From positions 1-5,305 of the forward strand of contig DAOWLV010000252.1 of NCBI GenBank assembly GCA_030643455.1: DNA of 5,305 bases, given 5' to 3'. Source of the stretch: Candidatus Krumholzibacteriia bacterium (GTDB taxonomy: Bacteria > Krumholzibacteriota > Krumholzibacteriia > LZORAL124-64-63). Below the pieces are notes generated by a model. The model saw only the letters and a program-made list of their open reading frames with translations, did no database searches and was not told the DNA's origin. This document shows, piece after piece, positions 1 through 5,305 of the stretch; the first letter of the stretch is position 1; the number at the start of each line of letters is the position of its first letter. The position numbers and the translations under genes were made by a program.

Positions 1-650
1 ATTCCCTCACCATCCGTGGAACCGGAAATGATGCACTTGTCGATGGTAGGGATGGCAAACCACTCCACCGAGACTCCTCCGCCAGTCCCCTCGATGCCGC
101 AGGCATTGCCGCCAATTGTACAGTTTTCCAGGCTGGGTGACGGTTCGAAGCCGATGTAAACCCCGCCGCCCTTGCCGAAATGCCCGCTCGCGGTGTTGCC
201 GGAGATCACCAGGTGCCGCAGGACCGGATTGCTCGCACTGACGAAGACACCACCGCCCTGGCCGTTGGTGTTGGTTGTGTCGTTGTTCTGGATCAGGCAA
301 TCTTCCATCAAACCCGCCGATTCATCGGAGAAGGCTACCCCTCCTCCGAAGCCGTTAGCCGTGTTGCCCAGGATTTCGCAGCCAGTGATGGTGGGTGTGC
401 TGCTCTGGACAGTGATGCCACCACCATAGGTATTGGCGGCGGTAATGAAATTGTTGCTGATCACGCAACCGCTGATAGTCGGCGAGCCGTTGGAGCGCAT
501 GAACACACCGGCGCCGCTGGGAGCCTGGTTTTCGGTAACGGTGCAGTCGATGATCTGGGGACTGCTGTTTTCCTCGATGGCCAGACCGCCGCCCTGCTTG
601 GCCTCGTTGTTGTCCATGGTGACCCGGCGCAGGGTGGGGCTGCTGTTGTC
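1..650 (-). repeat. Beta-helix turn repeats within the leftward protein
   Basis: Residues 153-368 contain eight successive coils. Each opens with a short polar turn and usually Pro (Pro157, 183, 209, 238, 294, 324 and 353; Gly265 in one turn), continues with a TIxxC strand, an Asn turn, and ends with a GGG(V/I) strand. Start-to-start spacing is 26, 26, 29, 27, 29, 30 and 29 residues. Five residues after the Pro/Gly, six of eight turns have Cys (188, 214, 243, 270, 329, 358) and the other two have Val162 and Leu299. This marks an inward-facing stacked position. The repeats are diverged at DNA level, so they look like old protein repeats and not recent tandem duplications. Confidence 0.85.
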
Positions 651-1106
651 GATGCAGATGACGCCGCCATCGGTGCAGGTGGTCACACGCACATCCGTGA
701 CCTCGACGGTCGCATCGACGTTGCGGATCAGGATGCCGGCGCCGAAGAGGTCGGCAAAGGCATTCGTGACCTGCAGATTCTCCACGCGGCAATTGGCCAC
801 GAATTCGATGAAGATGCCCCGGCCGAGACCCTGGGCGTCGATGATGGTCGCTTCCGGCCCTGCACCCCGAAGGGTAACCCCGGATTTCATGATCACGCAG
901 GCAGGAGTGGTTCCGGGACCCTCGGTGGGATGCGTGCAATCGTTGTAGGTGCCGGCGGCCACCAGGACCGTATCACCTGCGGCGCTGGCCTGGACCGCGT
1001 CATGGATCTGGTTGAAGTCACCGGGCACATGCAGTACACCGGCGGTGGCGTGGCTGGAACAGAGCAGACCAATGCACAGGGCGAGGGCGATGATGGAGCG
1101 ATTCAT
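1..1106 (-). CDS. Secreted right-handed parallel beta-helix protein (partial, C-terminus beyond left edge)
   Basis: The reading frame is open from ATG at 1106 down to the left edge: 368 codons plus two bases. Residues 1-22 form a Sec signal peptide: short basic start MNR, hydrophobic core around residues 4-16, likely cleavage after ATA (20-22). LLC at 14-16 is a poor lipobox, so signal peptidase I is favoured. Residues 24-54 carry the usual opening of secreted beta-helix proteins (LHVPGDFNQI, then GDTVLVAAGTY). GVTLRGAGPEATIIDAQG at 76-93 is also typical. From about 153 there are eight Asn/Gly-rich turns of 26-30 residues (pattern SPTIxxCxIxxN...GGGVxV). The fold belongs to the pectate-lyase-like superfamily. 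Many members bind or cleave polysaccharide and others are only structural; no catalytic residues can be assigned, so the substrate is unknown. The start is supported by AAAGGA ten bases upstream; a nearby ATG at 1126 is out of frame. A C-terminal sorting or anchor domain may follow beyond the edge. Confidence 0.9.
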   Translation of the reverse strand, partial: MNRSIIALALCIGLLCSSHATAGVLHVPGDFNQIHDAVQASAAGDTVLVAAGTYNDCTHPTEGPGTTPACVIMKSGVTLRGAGPEATIIDAQGLGRGIFIEFVANCRVENLQVTNAFADLFGAGILIRNVDATVEVTDVRVTTCTDGGVICIDNSSPTLRRVTMDNNEAKQGGGLAIEENSSPQIIDCTVTENQAPSGAGVFMRSNGSPTISGCVISNNFITAANTYGGGITVQSSTPTITGCEILGNTANGFGGGVAFSDESAGLMEDCLIQNNDTTNTNGQGGGVFVSASNPVLRHLVISGNTASGHFGKGGGVYIGFEPSPSLENCTIGGNACGIEGTGGGVSVEWFAIPTIDKCIISGSTDGEG

Positions 1107-1116
1107 GGTAGTAAAG

Positions 1117-1122
1117 TCCTTT
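1117..1122 (-). promoter_or_regulatory. Ribosome binding site of the beta-helix gene
   Basis: Read on the minus strand this is AAAGGA, with ten bases between it and ATG at 1106. It is a moderate Shine-Dalgarno match and supports this start over the out-of-frame ATG at 1126. Confidence 0.6.
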
Positions 1123-1208
1123 CCATTTCTCACCGGTAGGGAAACCGCGGGCGATCAGTTGGTTCCCTTTTCGGCGAGCGGGCTGCGGCGCGCTTCGGTT
1201 GAGCCCTT

Positions 1209-1214
1209 AATATA
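1209..1214 (-). promoter_or_regulatory. Possible -10 element for the leftward gene
   Basis: On the minus strand the hexamer is TATATT in an AT-rich stretch, about 100 bases before ATG 1106. The best upstream partner, TGGATT at an 18-base spacer, matches only half of TTGACA, so this is a weak guess. The AT-rich DNA further right could equally hold the true leftward promoter. Confidence 0.25.
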
Positions 1215-1298
1215 ACAAATTTCACCCATCCAAATCCACAGGAATAAGGTGGCATTACCTGATGGTACCCCTGAAAATATGGGGTTGGGGTTCGTTCC

Positions 1299-1313
1299 GA
1301 AACCTATTGTTTC
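1299..1313. promoter_or_regulatory. Small inverted repeat GAAAC-N5-GTTTC, possible operator
   Basis: The arms are perfect five-base inverted complements (1299-1303 and 1309-1313) about an AT-rich centre. The dyad centre lies about 65 bases upstream of the expected start from the -10 at 1360-1365, a common position for an activator site. Five-base arms can occur by chance and no regulator is encoded here, so this is only a candidate. Confidence 0.2.
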
Positions 1314-1356
1314 AAGAATGTGAAGATAAATGTAAACTAGCCTTACAAAATATTTA

Positions 1357-1365
1357 TGGTATAAT
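1357..1365 (+). promoter_or_regulatory. Extended -10 promoter element for the C25 peptidase gene
   Basis: TGGTATAAT gives a perfect TATAAT (1360-1365) preceded by TG at the extended -10 position. No good -35 is present at 16-18 bases (sequence near CTAGCC), which is tolerated by extended -10 promoters of the sigma-70 group. Transcription would start near 1372 and give a leader of about 124 bases before ATG 1496. Assignment assumes that the host's main sigma factor uses the usual consensus; Bacteroidetes-type promoters differ. Confidence 0.5.
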
Positions 1366-1398
1366 CATAAGATCCATCAATGGGTTCGGCAGAGAAAT

Positions 1399-1424
1399 AC
1401 CGTTTCCCCTGTGCGGGAATCGGT
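1399..1424 (+). other. Hairpin in the leader of the C25 peptidase gene
   Basis: The arms ACCGTTTCCC (1399-1408) and GGGAATCGGT (1415-1424) pair at nine of ten positions, with one T-T mismatch and a six-base loop CTGTGC. If the promoter at 1357-1365 is used, this stem lies in the untranslated leader, starting about 27 bases after the transcript start and ending about 70 bases before the start codon. It is followed by only four T residues (1429-1432), so it is a weak candidate for an intrinsic attenuator. A role in mRNA stability, or protein binding, is as likely. It does not match a riboswitch that I recognise. Confidence 0.4.
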
Positions 1425-1483
1425 CGACTTTTGCCAGCCCTTCGCCCAATTGGAACCGTCTTGGACCAGGCGGCAGTTGAATC

Positions 1484-1488
1484 GGAGG
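1484..1488 (+). promoter_or_regulatory. Ribosome binding site of the C25 peptidase gene
   Basis: GGAGG sits seven bases before ATG 1496, an ideal Shine-Dalgarno arrangement. Together with the signal peptide that begins right at this codon it fixes the start. Confidence 0.85.
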
Positions 1489-1495
1489 ATGCAAA

Positions 1496-4400
1496 ATGCG
1501 TCAACGGAGCCGGATTACCCTTCTCACTCTCATCATCCTTTTGGCCGGATCCCTGGCCATTTCGGCGGAAACCTCGATTCTCATTCCTCTGGGACAGGAT
1601 CAGGCCCTGCAGAAGGCCTCCGTGAGTCTGGCGGGTAAATCCGCCGCCGGGATGGATTTACAGCTTCGAGTTCCCTATCTGGAGGTTTCCGGCAAGGAAA
1701 TGAACGGGGAGAGCTTCCAACTGATCAATATGCCTGGTGCCGAGATGGATGGAACCGAAGGTCGGCCCTCCTTGCCGCTTGTCACCCGCCTGGTGGCCAT
1801 CCCCGATGGTCAAACCCTGCGGATCGCCAATATAGAGACCCGTGATACCCCGGTGGAAGGCGTTTTCCGCCCGTGGCCGGCCCAGGGGTTGAAGAGTGCG
1901 ACGGATCAGGGCTTGAGCCTGGACCAGCTGTATTACCAGGGTTTCGAATCCAGCGCGGCTCCGGCTCTGGTCACCGTGGGTGAACCCAGTCTGTTGCGTG
2001 GCGTCCGGGTGGTTCCGGTTCGCTTCCGGCCCGTCAGTTGGACACCCGAAGACGGCAAGTTGACCGTGGCCGCTGAAATCGATGTCACCTTTGACCTGGT
2101 TGCCGCCAGTGACCGCAACAACAGCGACGGTTCCGGGCAGTTGATTCCCCAGTCCTTCGCCGCCATGTACGAGAGCGAGATCATCGGTTACCAGAGCAAG
2201 AGCAATGTGATGGAAGGACCGGGTACCTACCTGATCATTTACCCGGAAAACGCCACGGTGCGGGCCAACCTCCAACCATTGATCGATTGGCGCCAGCGCC
2301 AGGGGTACAACGTGGTGGTCACCAGCACGTTGATCAGCGGCTCCAACACCACCAATATCAAGAACTACATTCAGAACCAGTACGATTCGCTGAGCATTCC
2401 CCTGGAATTCGTTACCCTGGTCGGCGATGCGACCGGTGCGGTGGTTATCCCCACTTATGTCGAAAGCCTGTCCGGGTATGGCGGTGAGGGGGATCACACG
2501 TATACGATGCTCGAGGGCAGCGATGTTCTGGCCGACGTTCATCTCGGGCGTCTGTCCGTCACCAGTGCCAGCAGTTTGGCCGACGTGGTCAGCAAGATCG
2601 TCAAGTACGAAAGCGCCCCCTACATGGACGACGATACGGAATGGTTCACCCGTGCCGGTCTGACCGGTGACCCCAACCCTTCCGGCTATTCCTGCATCTG
2701 GGTCAACCAGTGGGTCAAGGAACATTTGCTGGACCTGAACTATACCCAGGTGGACACCATCTGGAGCGGCGACTTCGCGGGCCAGGTTTTCGATACCGTC
2801 AGTCAGGGTGAGACCATCTTCACCTATCGTGGCTACTACGGTATGAGCGGTGTGTCCAATAGCTATATCAGTGCCATGAACAACATGGAAAAGCTGCCTT
2901 TCGCCTTGATCCTGACCTGTGACACGGGCAGCTTCAAAAGCGACGTTTCCTGCCGTTCCGAGGCTTTTTTCCGAAATCCCAACGGTGGCGGAATCGCCTC
3001 GATCGGCACAGCCACCATCGGAACCCATACCCGTTACAACAACTGCATGTTCCAGGGAGTGGCCCAAGGCGTGCTCAACACCGGCGATCCCCGGGTGGGA
3101 CCCGGATTGACCGTGGGTAAGCTTCACCTGTACCAGAACTACAACGACATGGAACCGGACAAGGTCATGATCTGGTCCACCTGGAACAACCTGATCGGGG
3201 ATCCGGCAACGGCTCTCTGGTCGGCTGTCCCGGCCCCCTTGACGGTGGACTACCCGACTACAATAACAGCCGGTGCCAACAACCTGCCCGTAACGGTGAC
3301 CGTAGGCGGCCTGCACCAGGCCGGTGCCCAGGTCACCGTTTTTCGCAAGGATTATCTCCAGGTCAGCGCCGTCACCGGCAGCGATGGCCGGGTGAATCTG
3401 CCCCTGTCCGGGTTGGTGGATGGCGAATACCTGGTGACGGTAACCGGACGCAACCTCAAGCCTTACCTCGGTGGGGTGAATGTGGGGGCCCTTGCTGCCG
3501 AAGTGAATTTCGCGGCATTTGTCGTGGACGACGACAACATGGGTGCCAGTACGGGTAACGGCGATTTGATCGTCAATCCGGGCGAGACCGTGGAGCTGTT
3601 GGTCGACCTGATCAACAATGGCACCGGGGGCGTCAATAACGTCACCGGCGATCTTGCCAGCTTCAACAGCCTGGTCTATGTGGACCAGCCCGCGGCCACG
3701 TTCGGTTTTATCGGCAGTGGCGCCACCGTCAGCGGTCAACAGGCGTTTGTGGTAAGTGTGGACGCGGCGGTTCCCGGCGGGTCCACCGTACCGCTGGAAA
3801 TGACCGCCAGCGATGGTACCGATTCCTGGACTTCCCTGGTGAACCTGACGGTTTCAGGACCAGGAGCCGAAGTCAAGCTCACATCCCTGAATGGTCATAT
3901 CGAGCCCGGAGGGAACACCACCCTGCAGGTGGAACTGGAGAATGTAGGCGATCTGGCGACTACCGGTATCACCGCTACCCTCAGTTCGAACAGCAATTGG
4001 GTTTCGGTCACCGACATGGCAGGTTCCTACGGTGCCATTTCTCCCGGTGGCAACGCGACCAATACCGCTGACAATTTCGCCATCAGCGCTTCGAACGATT
4101 GTTTTCCCGGCTATGTTGTTACCATGACGTTGGATCTGGTCTTCGCCGAGGGCGGAACGGTCAGCCTGCCTGTCCTGGTGACGATAGGCACCGTTTCCAG
4201 CACCGATCCCACGGGGCCGGACCTTCATGGCTACTATGCTTTTGACAACACCGACTCCGGTTACGGTTATGCTCCGGTCTATGACTGGGTGGAAATCTCG
4301 CCCGAACGCGGCGGCCCGGGCACCAGTGTGGGGCTGACGGACTTCGCTCGCTGGGGAGACGATGTGGTCATCACCAACTTGCCCTTCACCTTCACCTACT

Positions 4401-5305
4401 ACGGTCAGTCGTTCACCGAGATGAGCATTTGTTCCAATGGGTGGGTCAGCATGGGTGGCACCGACCAAAGGCTCTACCGCAACTGGACCCTGCCCAGTCC
4501 CGGCACGCCCGACAACATGATCGCCGTCTACTGGGACGATCTGCACGAACAGTCCGGCACCAGCGGCATCTTCTCGTGGTACGATGTGGCCAATCACCGG
4601 TTGATCATCGAATGGGACAATGTGGCCAACTCGGTCAATTACTCCGTCTCGGAGACATTCCAGTTGATTCTTCATGACCCGGCCCACAGCGCGGGGGATT
4701 CCGGCGATGGTATCATCACCATGAACTACAAGGACATCACACCCACCGACGGTGAAACCGGTTATGCCACCGTGGGTATCCAGAACGCGGATCGCAACGA
4801 CGCGGTTCTTTACACCTACTACAACCAGTACCCTCGAGGTGCGGTCACCGTCAACGACGGTCGCAGCATCACTTTCCGCACGGTCATTCCCCAGGCCCAG
4901 GGCATCCTGCGTGGCGAGATTACCAACGTGGCCGATGGGACTCCCATCGAAGGGGCGACGATCAACGTGTCGGGCGTGGGATTGAACCTGCTGAGTGCGG
5001 CTGACGGCAAGTACGAAAGCAGTCTGGTCATAGGAACTTACGATGTGTCCGTGTACCACCCCTCATTTGCCCCGGATACCACTTTCAGTGTGGTCATCCA
5101 GGAGGACCTCGCGACGGTGGTGGACTTTGCCCTGAGCGACATCGTCGGTCCGGTTTTTGAGATGCAGACCATTCCCGAAAGCACGTCCGATACTGACGGT
5201 CCGTACGATGTGGTCTTCAAGGTGAGCGATTACAGTGGAATCCAGGAGACCCGGTTCTACTACACGTCCAGCACTGACGGTGGGCCCTTTGAACTGGTTC
5301 CCCAG
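1496..5305 (+). CDS. Secreted multi-domain C25 (gingipain-like) cysteine peptidase homologue, partial at the 3' end
   Basis: 1270 codons run without a stop to the right edge. Residues 1-24 are a Sec signal peptide (basic RQRSR, core TLLTLIILLAG, cleavage after ISA). A gingipain-type pro-region follows (GRPSLPLVTRLVAIP at 89-103). The catalytic core (about 243-578) shows YLIIYP (245-250), FVTLVGD (305-311), a diverged GRL strand (351-353), nucleophile segment LTCDTGSF with Cys475, and the closing LIGDP (566-570). Then come an Ig-like domain (about 579-667), two CARDB-like repeats, a GYYAFD/YDWVEI module, a carboxypeptidase-regulatory-like module and another beta-sandwich (from 1216). In the family, Cys and His cleave peptide bonds outside the cell. 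Here the expected His in Y-x-G-H-G is absent (YRGYYGMSG, 444-452), so activity is uncertain. The C-terminus, possibly with a type IX secretion or anchor signal, lies beyond the window. Family assignment is by motif reading, without a profile search. Confidence 0.9.
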   Translation, partial: MRQRSRITLLTLIILLAGSLAISAETSILIPLGQDQALQKASVSLAGKSAAGMDLQLRVPYLEVSGKEMNGESFQLINMPGAEMDGTEGRPSLPLVTRLVAIPDGQTLRIANIETRDTPVEGVFRPWPAQGLKSATDQGLSLDQLYYQGFESSAAPALVTVGEPSLLRGVRVVPVRFRPVSWTPEDGKLTVAAEIDVTFDLVAASDRNNSDGSGQLIPQSFAAMYESEIIGYQSKSNVMEGPGTYLIIYPENATVRANLQPLIDWRQRQGYNVVVTSTLISGSNTTNIKNYIQNQYDSLSIPLEFVTLVGDATGAVVIPTYVESLSGYGGEGDHTYTMLEGSDVLADVHLGRLSVTSASSLADVVSKIVKYESAPYMDDDTEWFTRAGLTGDPNPSGYSCIWVNQWVKEHLLDLNYTQVDTIWSGDFAGQVFDTVSQGETIFTYRGYYGMSGVSNSYISAMNNMEKLPFALILTCDTGSFKSDVSCRSEAFFRNPNGGGIASIGTATIGTHTRYNNCMFQGVAQGVLNTGDPRVGPGLTVGKLHLYQNYNDMEPDKVMIWSTWNNLIGDPATALWSAVPAPLTVDYPTTITAGANNLPVTVTVGGLHQAGAQVTVFRKDYLQVSAVTGSDGRVNLPLSGLVDGEYLVTVTGRNLKPYLGGVNVGALAAEVNFAAFVVDDDNMGASTGNGDLIVNPGETVELLVDLINNGTGGVNNVTGDLASFNSLVYVDQPAATFGFIGSGATVSGQQAFVVSVDAAVPGGSTVPLEMTASDGTDSWTSLVNLTVSGPGAEVKLTSLNGHIEPGGNTTLQVELENVGDLATTGITATLSSNSNWVSVTDMAGSYGAISPGGNATNTADNFAISASNDCFPGYVVTMTLDLVFAEGGTVSLPVLVTIGTVSSTDPTGPDLHGYYAFDNTDSGYGYAPVYDWVEISPERGGPGTSVGLTDFARWGDDVVITNLPFTFTYYGQSFTEMSICSNGWVSMGGTDQRLYRNWTLPSPGTPDNMIAVYWDDLHEQSGTSGIFSWYDVANHRLIIEWDNVANSVNYSVSETFQLILHDPAHSAGDSGDGIITMNYKDITPTDGETGYATVGIQNADRNDAVLYTYYNQYPRGAVTVNDGRSITFRTVIPQAQGILRGEITNVADGTPIEGATINVSGVGLNLLSAADGKYESSLVIGTYDVSVYHPSFAPDTTFSVVIQEDLATVVDFALSDIVGPVFEMQTIPESTSDTDGPYDVVFKVSDYSGIQETRFYYTSSTDGGPFELVPQ
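2222..3229 (+). other. C25 peptidase catalytic core with altered His motif
   Basis: Residues about 243-578 follow the order of the gingipain catalytic fold. They run from YLIIYP, through the helix LIDWRQRQGYNVVV and the strand FVTLVGD, to GDHTY (332-336) and DVHLGRLSV (347-355). The usual His segment follows as FTYRGYYGMSG (442-452), then the Cys segment LTCDTGSF (473-480). CRSEAFF (486-492) and GGGIASIGTATIGTH (497-511) come next and match the conserved E-x-F and G-A-I-A-x-G-x-T region of the family. The core ends in NLIGDP. Length is normal for the family and no frame break is seen. Cys475 is the likely nucleophile position. Tyr447 or Tyr448 stands where the family His is expected. Confidence 0.8.
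3503..4204 (+). repeat. Two tandem CARDB-like beta-sandwich repeats
   Basis: Residues about 670-903 contain two diverged copies of the same module. Unit one has DDDNMGASTGNGDLIVNPGE (678-697), then VELLVDLINNG and later ATFGFIG. Unit two has HIEPGG (801-806), then LQVELENVG and later GSYGAIS. Both alternate short hydrophobic strands and end in a Leu/Val-rich strand. Such CARDB-like modules act as stalks or adhesion spacers in secreted proteins. The Asp-rich GNGD stretch in the first copy could bind calcium, but that is inference. Confidence 0.65.
4217..4900 (+). other. GYYAFD/YDWVEI beta-rich module of the peptidase protein
   Basis: Residues about 908-1135 show an ordered set of signatures: GPDLHGYYAFD (907-917), APVYDWVEI (926-934), LPFTFTYYGQSF (962-973), CSNGWVSMG (979-987), IAVYWDDL (1009-1016), LIIEWD (1036-1041), FQLILHD (1055-1061). 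From memory this string recurs in secreted proteins of FCB-type bacteria. The middle part resembles nidogen-like extracellular domains, where PF-x-F-YG and SNG are typical. Its function is unknown; adhesion or ligand binding is the plausible guess. Confidence 0.55.
4901..5140 (+). other. Carboxypeptidase-regulatory-like module
   Basis: Residues 1136-1215 read GILRGEITNVADGTPIEGAT, then a DGKYESSL turn, GTYDVSVYHPSFAP and a closing VDFALSD. The G-x-(I/V)-x-(D/N)-G-x-P-(I/L)-x-G-A start, DGxY turn and Y-x-(V/L) strand are the hallmarks of this transthyretin-like beta-sandwich. It is common as a spacer in outer-membrane and secreted proteins and has no catalytic role of its own. Confidence 0.75.

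Larger units (their letters stand above)
1107..1495. promoter_or_regulatory. Divergent intergenic regulatory region
   Basis: These 389 bases separate two genes transcribed outward. The centre (about 1205-1400) is clearly richer in A and T than the flanking genes, as expected for promoter DNA. It holds an extended -10 element for the rightward gene, a possible -10 for the leftward gene, a small dyad and a leader hairpin, each listed separately. Short frames crossing it lack coding character. I see no tRNA, no riboswitch that I recognise and no terminator. Both genes have leaders of roughly 100-125 bases if the proposed promoters are right. Confidence 0.75.

Noticed and set aside
1059..1073. 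Lipoprotein signal in the beta-helix protein (LLC at residues 14-16)
   Set aside because: Leu just before Cys does not fit a lipobox, which needs Gly, Ala or Ser there. An ATA cleavage site at 20-22 is better.
180..1139. Open plus-strand frame of 319 codons opposite the beta-helix gene
   Set aside because: It is also in codon register with the real minus-strand gene and is a product of its codon bias. The minus strand gives a signal peptide and regular beta-helix turns; this frame gives neither.
1399..1424. Intrinsic terminator
   Set aside because: The stem is good, but only four T residues follow after a short gap, and the position in the leader of a downstream gene does not suit an ordinary terminator.
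1262..1480. Short plus-strand frame of 72 codons in the intergenic region, a possible leader peptide
   Set aside because: It starts upstream of the likely promoter and runs across it. Its codon use is unlike both flanking genes and its sequence shows no signal peptide or fold pattern. A weak AAGG upstream is not enough.
1366..1495. Cyclic-di-GMP or other known riboswitch in the peptidase leader
   Set aside because: I compared it from memory with GEMM-type conserved blocks and did not find them. Only a single simple hairpin is visible.
1658..3739. Open minus-strand frame of 693 codons opposite the peptidase gene
   Set aside because: It lies in exact codon register with the plus-strand gene, so its stops correspond to TTA, CTA and TCA codons, which that GC-rich gene avoids. 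It ends at a TTA codon of that gene. Its protein shows no domain or signal motif, whereas the plus strand has clear family motifs throughout.
3854..5059. Open minus-strand frame of 401 codons opposite the second half of the peptidase gene
   Set aside because: Same register effect as above; it ends at a TCA codon of the real gene. The translation has no recognisable fold pattern.

Overview
The window holds two partial genes, transcribed away from each other from a shared 389-base AT-rich intergenic region. Both encode large exported proteins made of modules. The coding sequence is GC-rich, with strong avoidance of TTA, CTA and TCA codons. The domain set is a C25 (gingipain-like) peptidase with a pro-region, CARDB-like beta-sandwich repeats, a carboxypeptidase-regulatory-like module and a right-handed parallel beta-helix protein. 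That style is typical of the FCB supergroup and its GC-rich candidate relatives (Eisenbacteria, Krumholzibacteriota, Latescibacterota and similar). The lineage is inferred from domain style and base composition only; no marker gene is present.

Left (1-1106, minus strand): the first 368 codons of a protein with a Sec signal peptide followed by a right-handed beta-helix of Asn/Gly-rich turns. Its C-terminus lies beyond the left edge.

Middle (1107-1495): non-coding. It contains a consensus extended -10 element for the rightward gene (TG-N-TATAAT at 1357-1365), a candidate leftward -10, a small dyad at 1299-1313, a strong hairpin in the rightward leader (1399-1424) and a Shine-Dalgarno sequence for each gene.

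Right (1496-5305, plus strand): 1270 uninterrupted codons of a secreted C25-family cysteine peptidase homologue. In order it has a signal peptide, a gingipain-type pro-region, a caspase-like catalytic core, an Ig-like domain, two CARDB-like repeats, a module with the signatures GYYAFD / YDWVEI / PFTFTYYG / SNGW / YWDDL / FQLILHD, a carboxypeptidase-regulatory-like module and the start of another beta-sandwich. It is still open at the right edge.

The most notable point is that the peptidase keeps the nucleophile region (TCDTG, Cys475) while the place where the family normally has its catalytic His (Y-x-G-H-G) reads YRGYYGMSG. It may therefore be a catalytically altered or non-peptidase member. 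Both proteins are likely surface or secreted. Sharing an intergenic region is compatible with co-regulation but does not prove it. I found no RNA gene, mobile element, CRISPR array or clear terminator, and nothing that amounts to a wholly new system.
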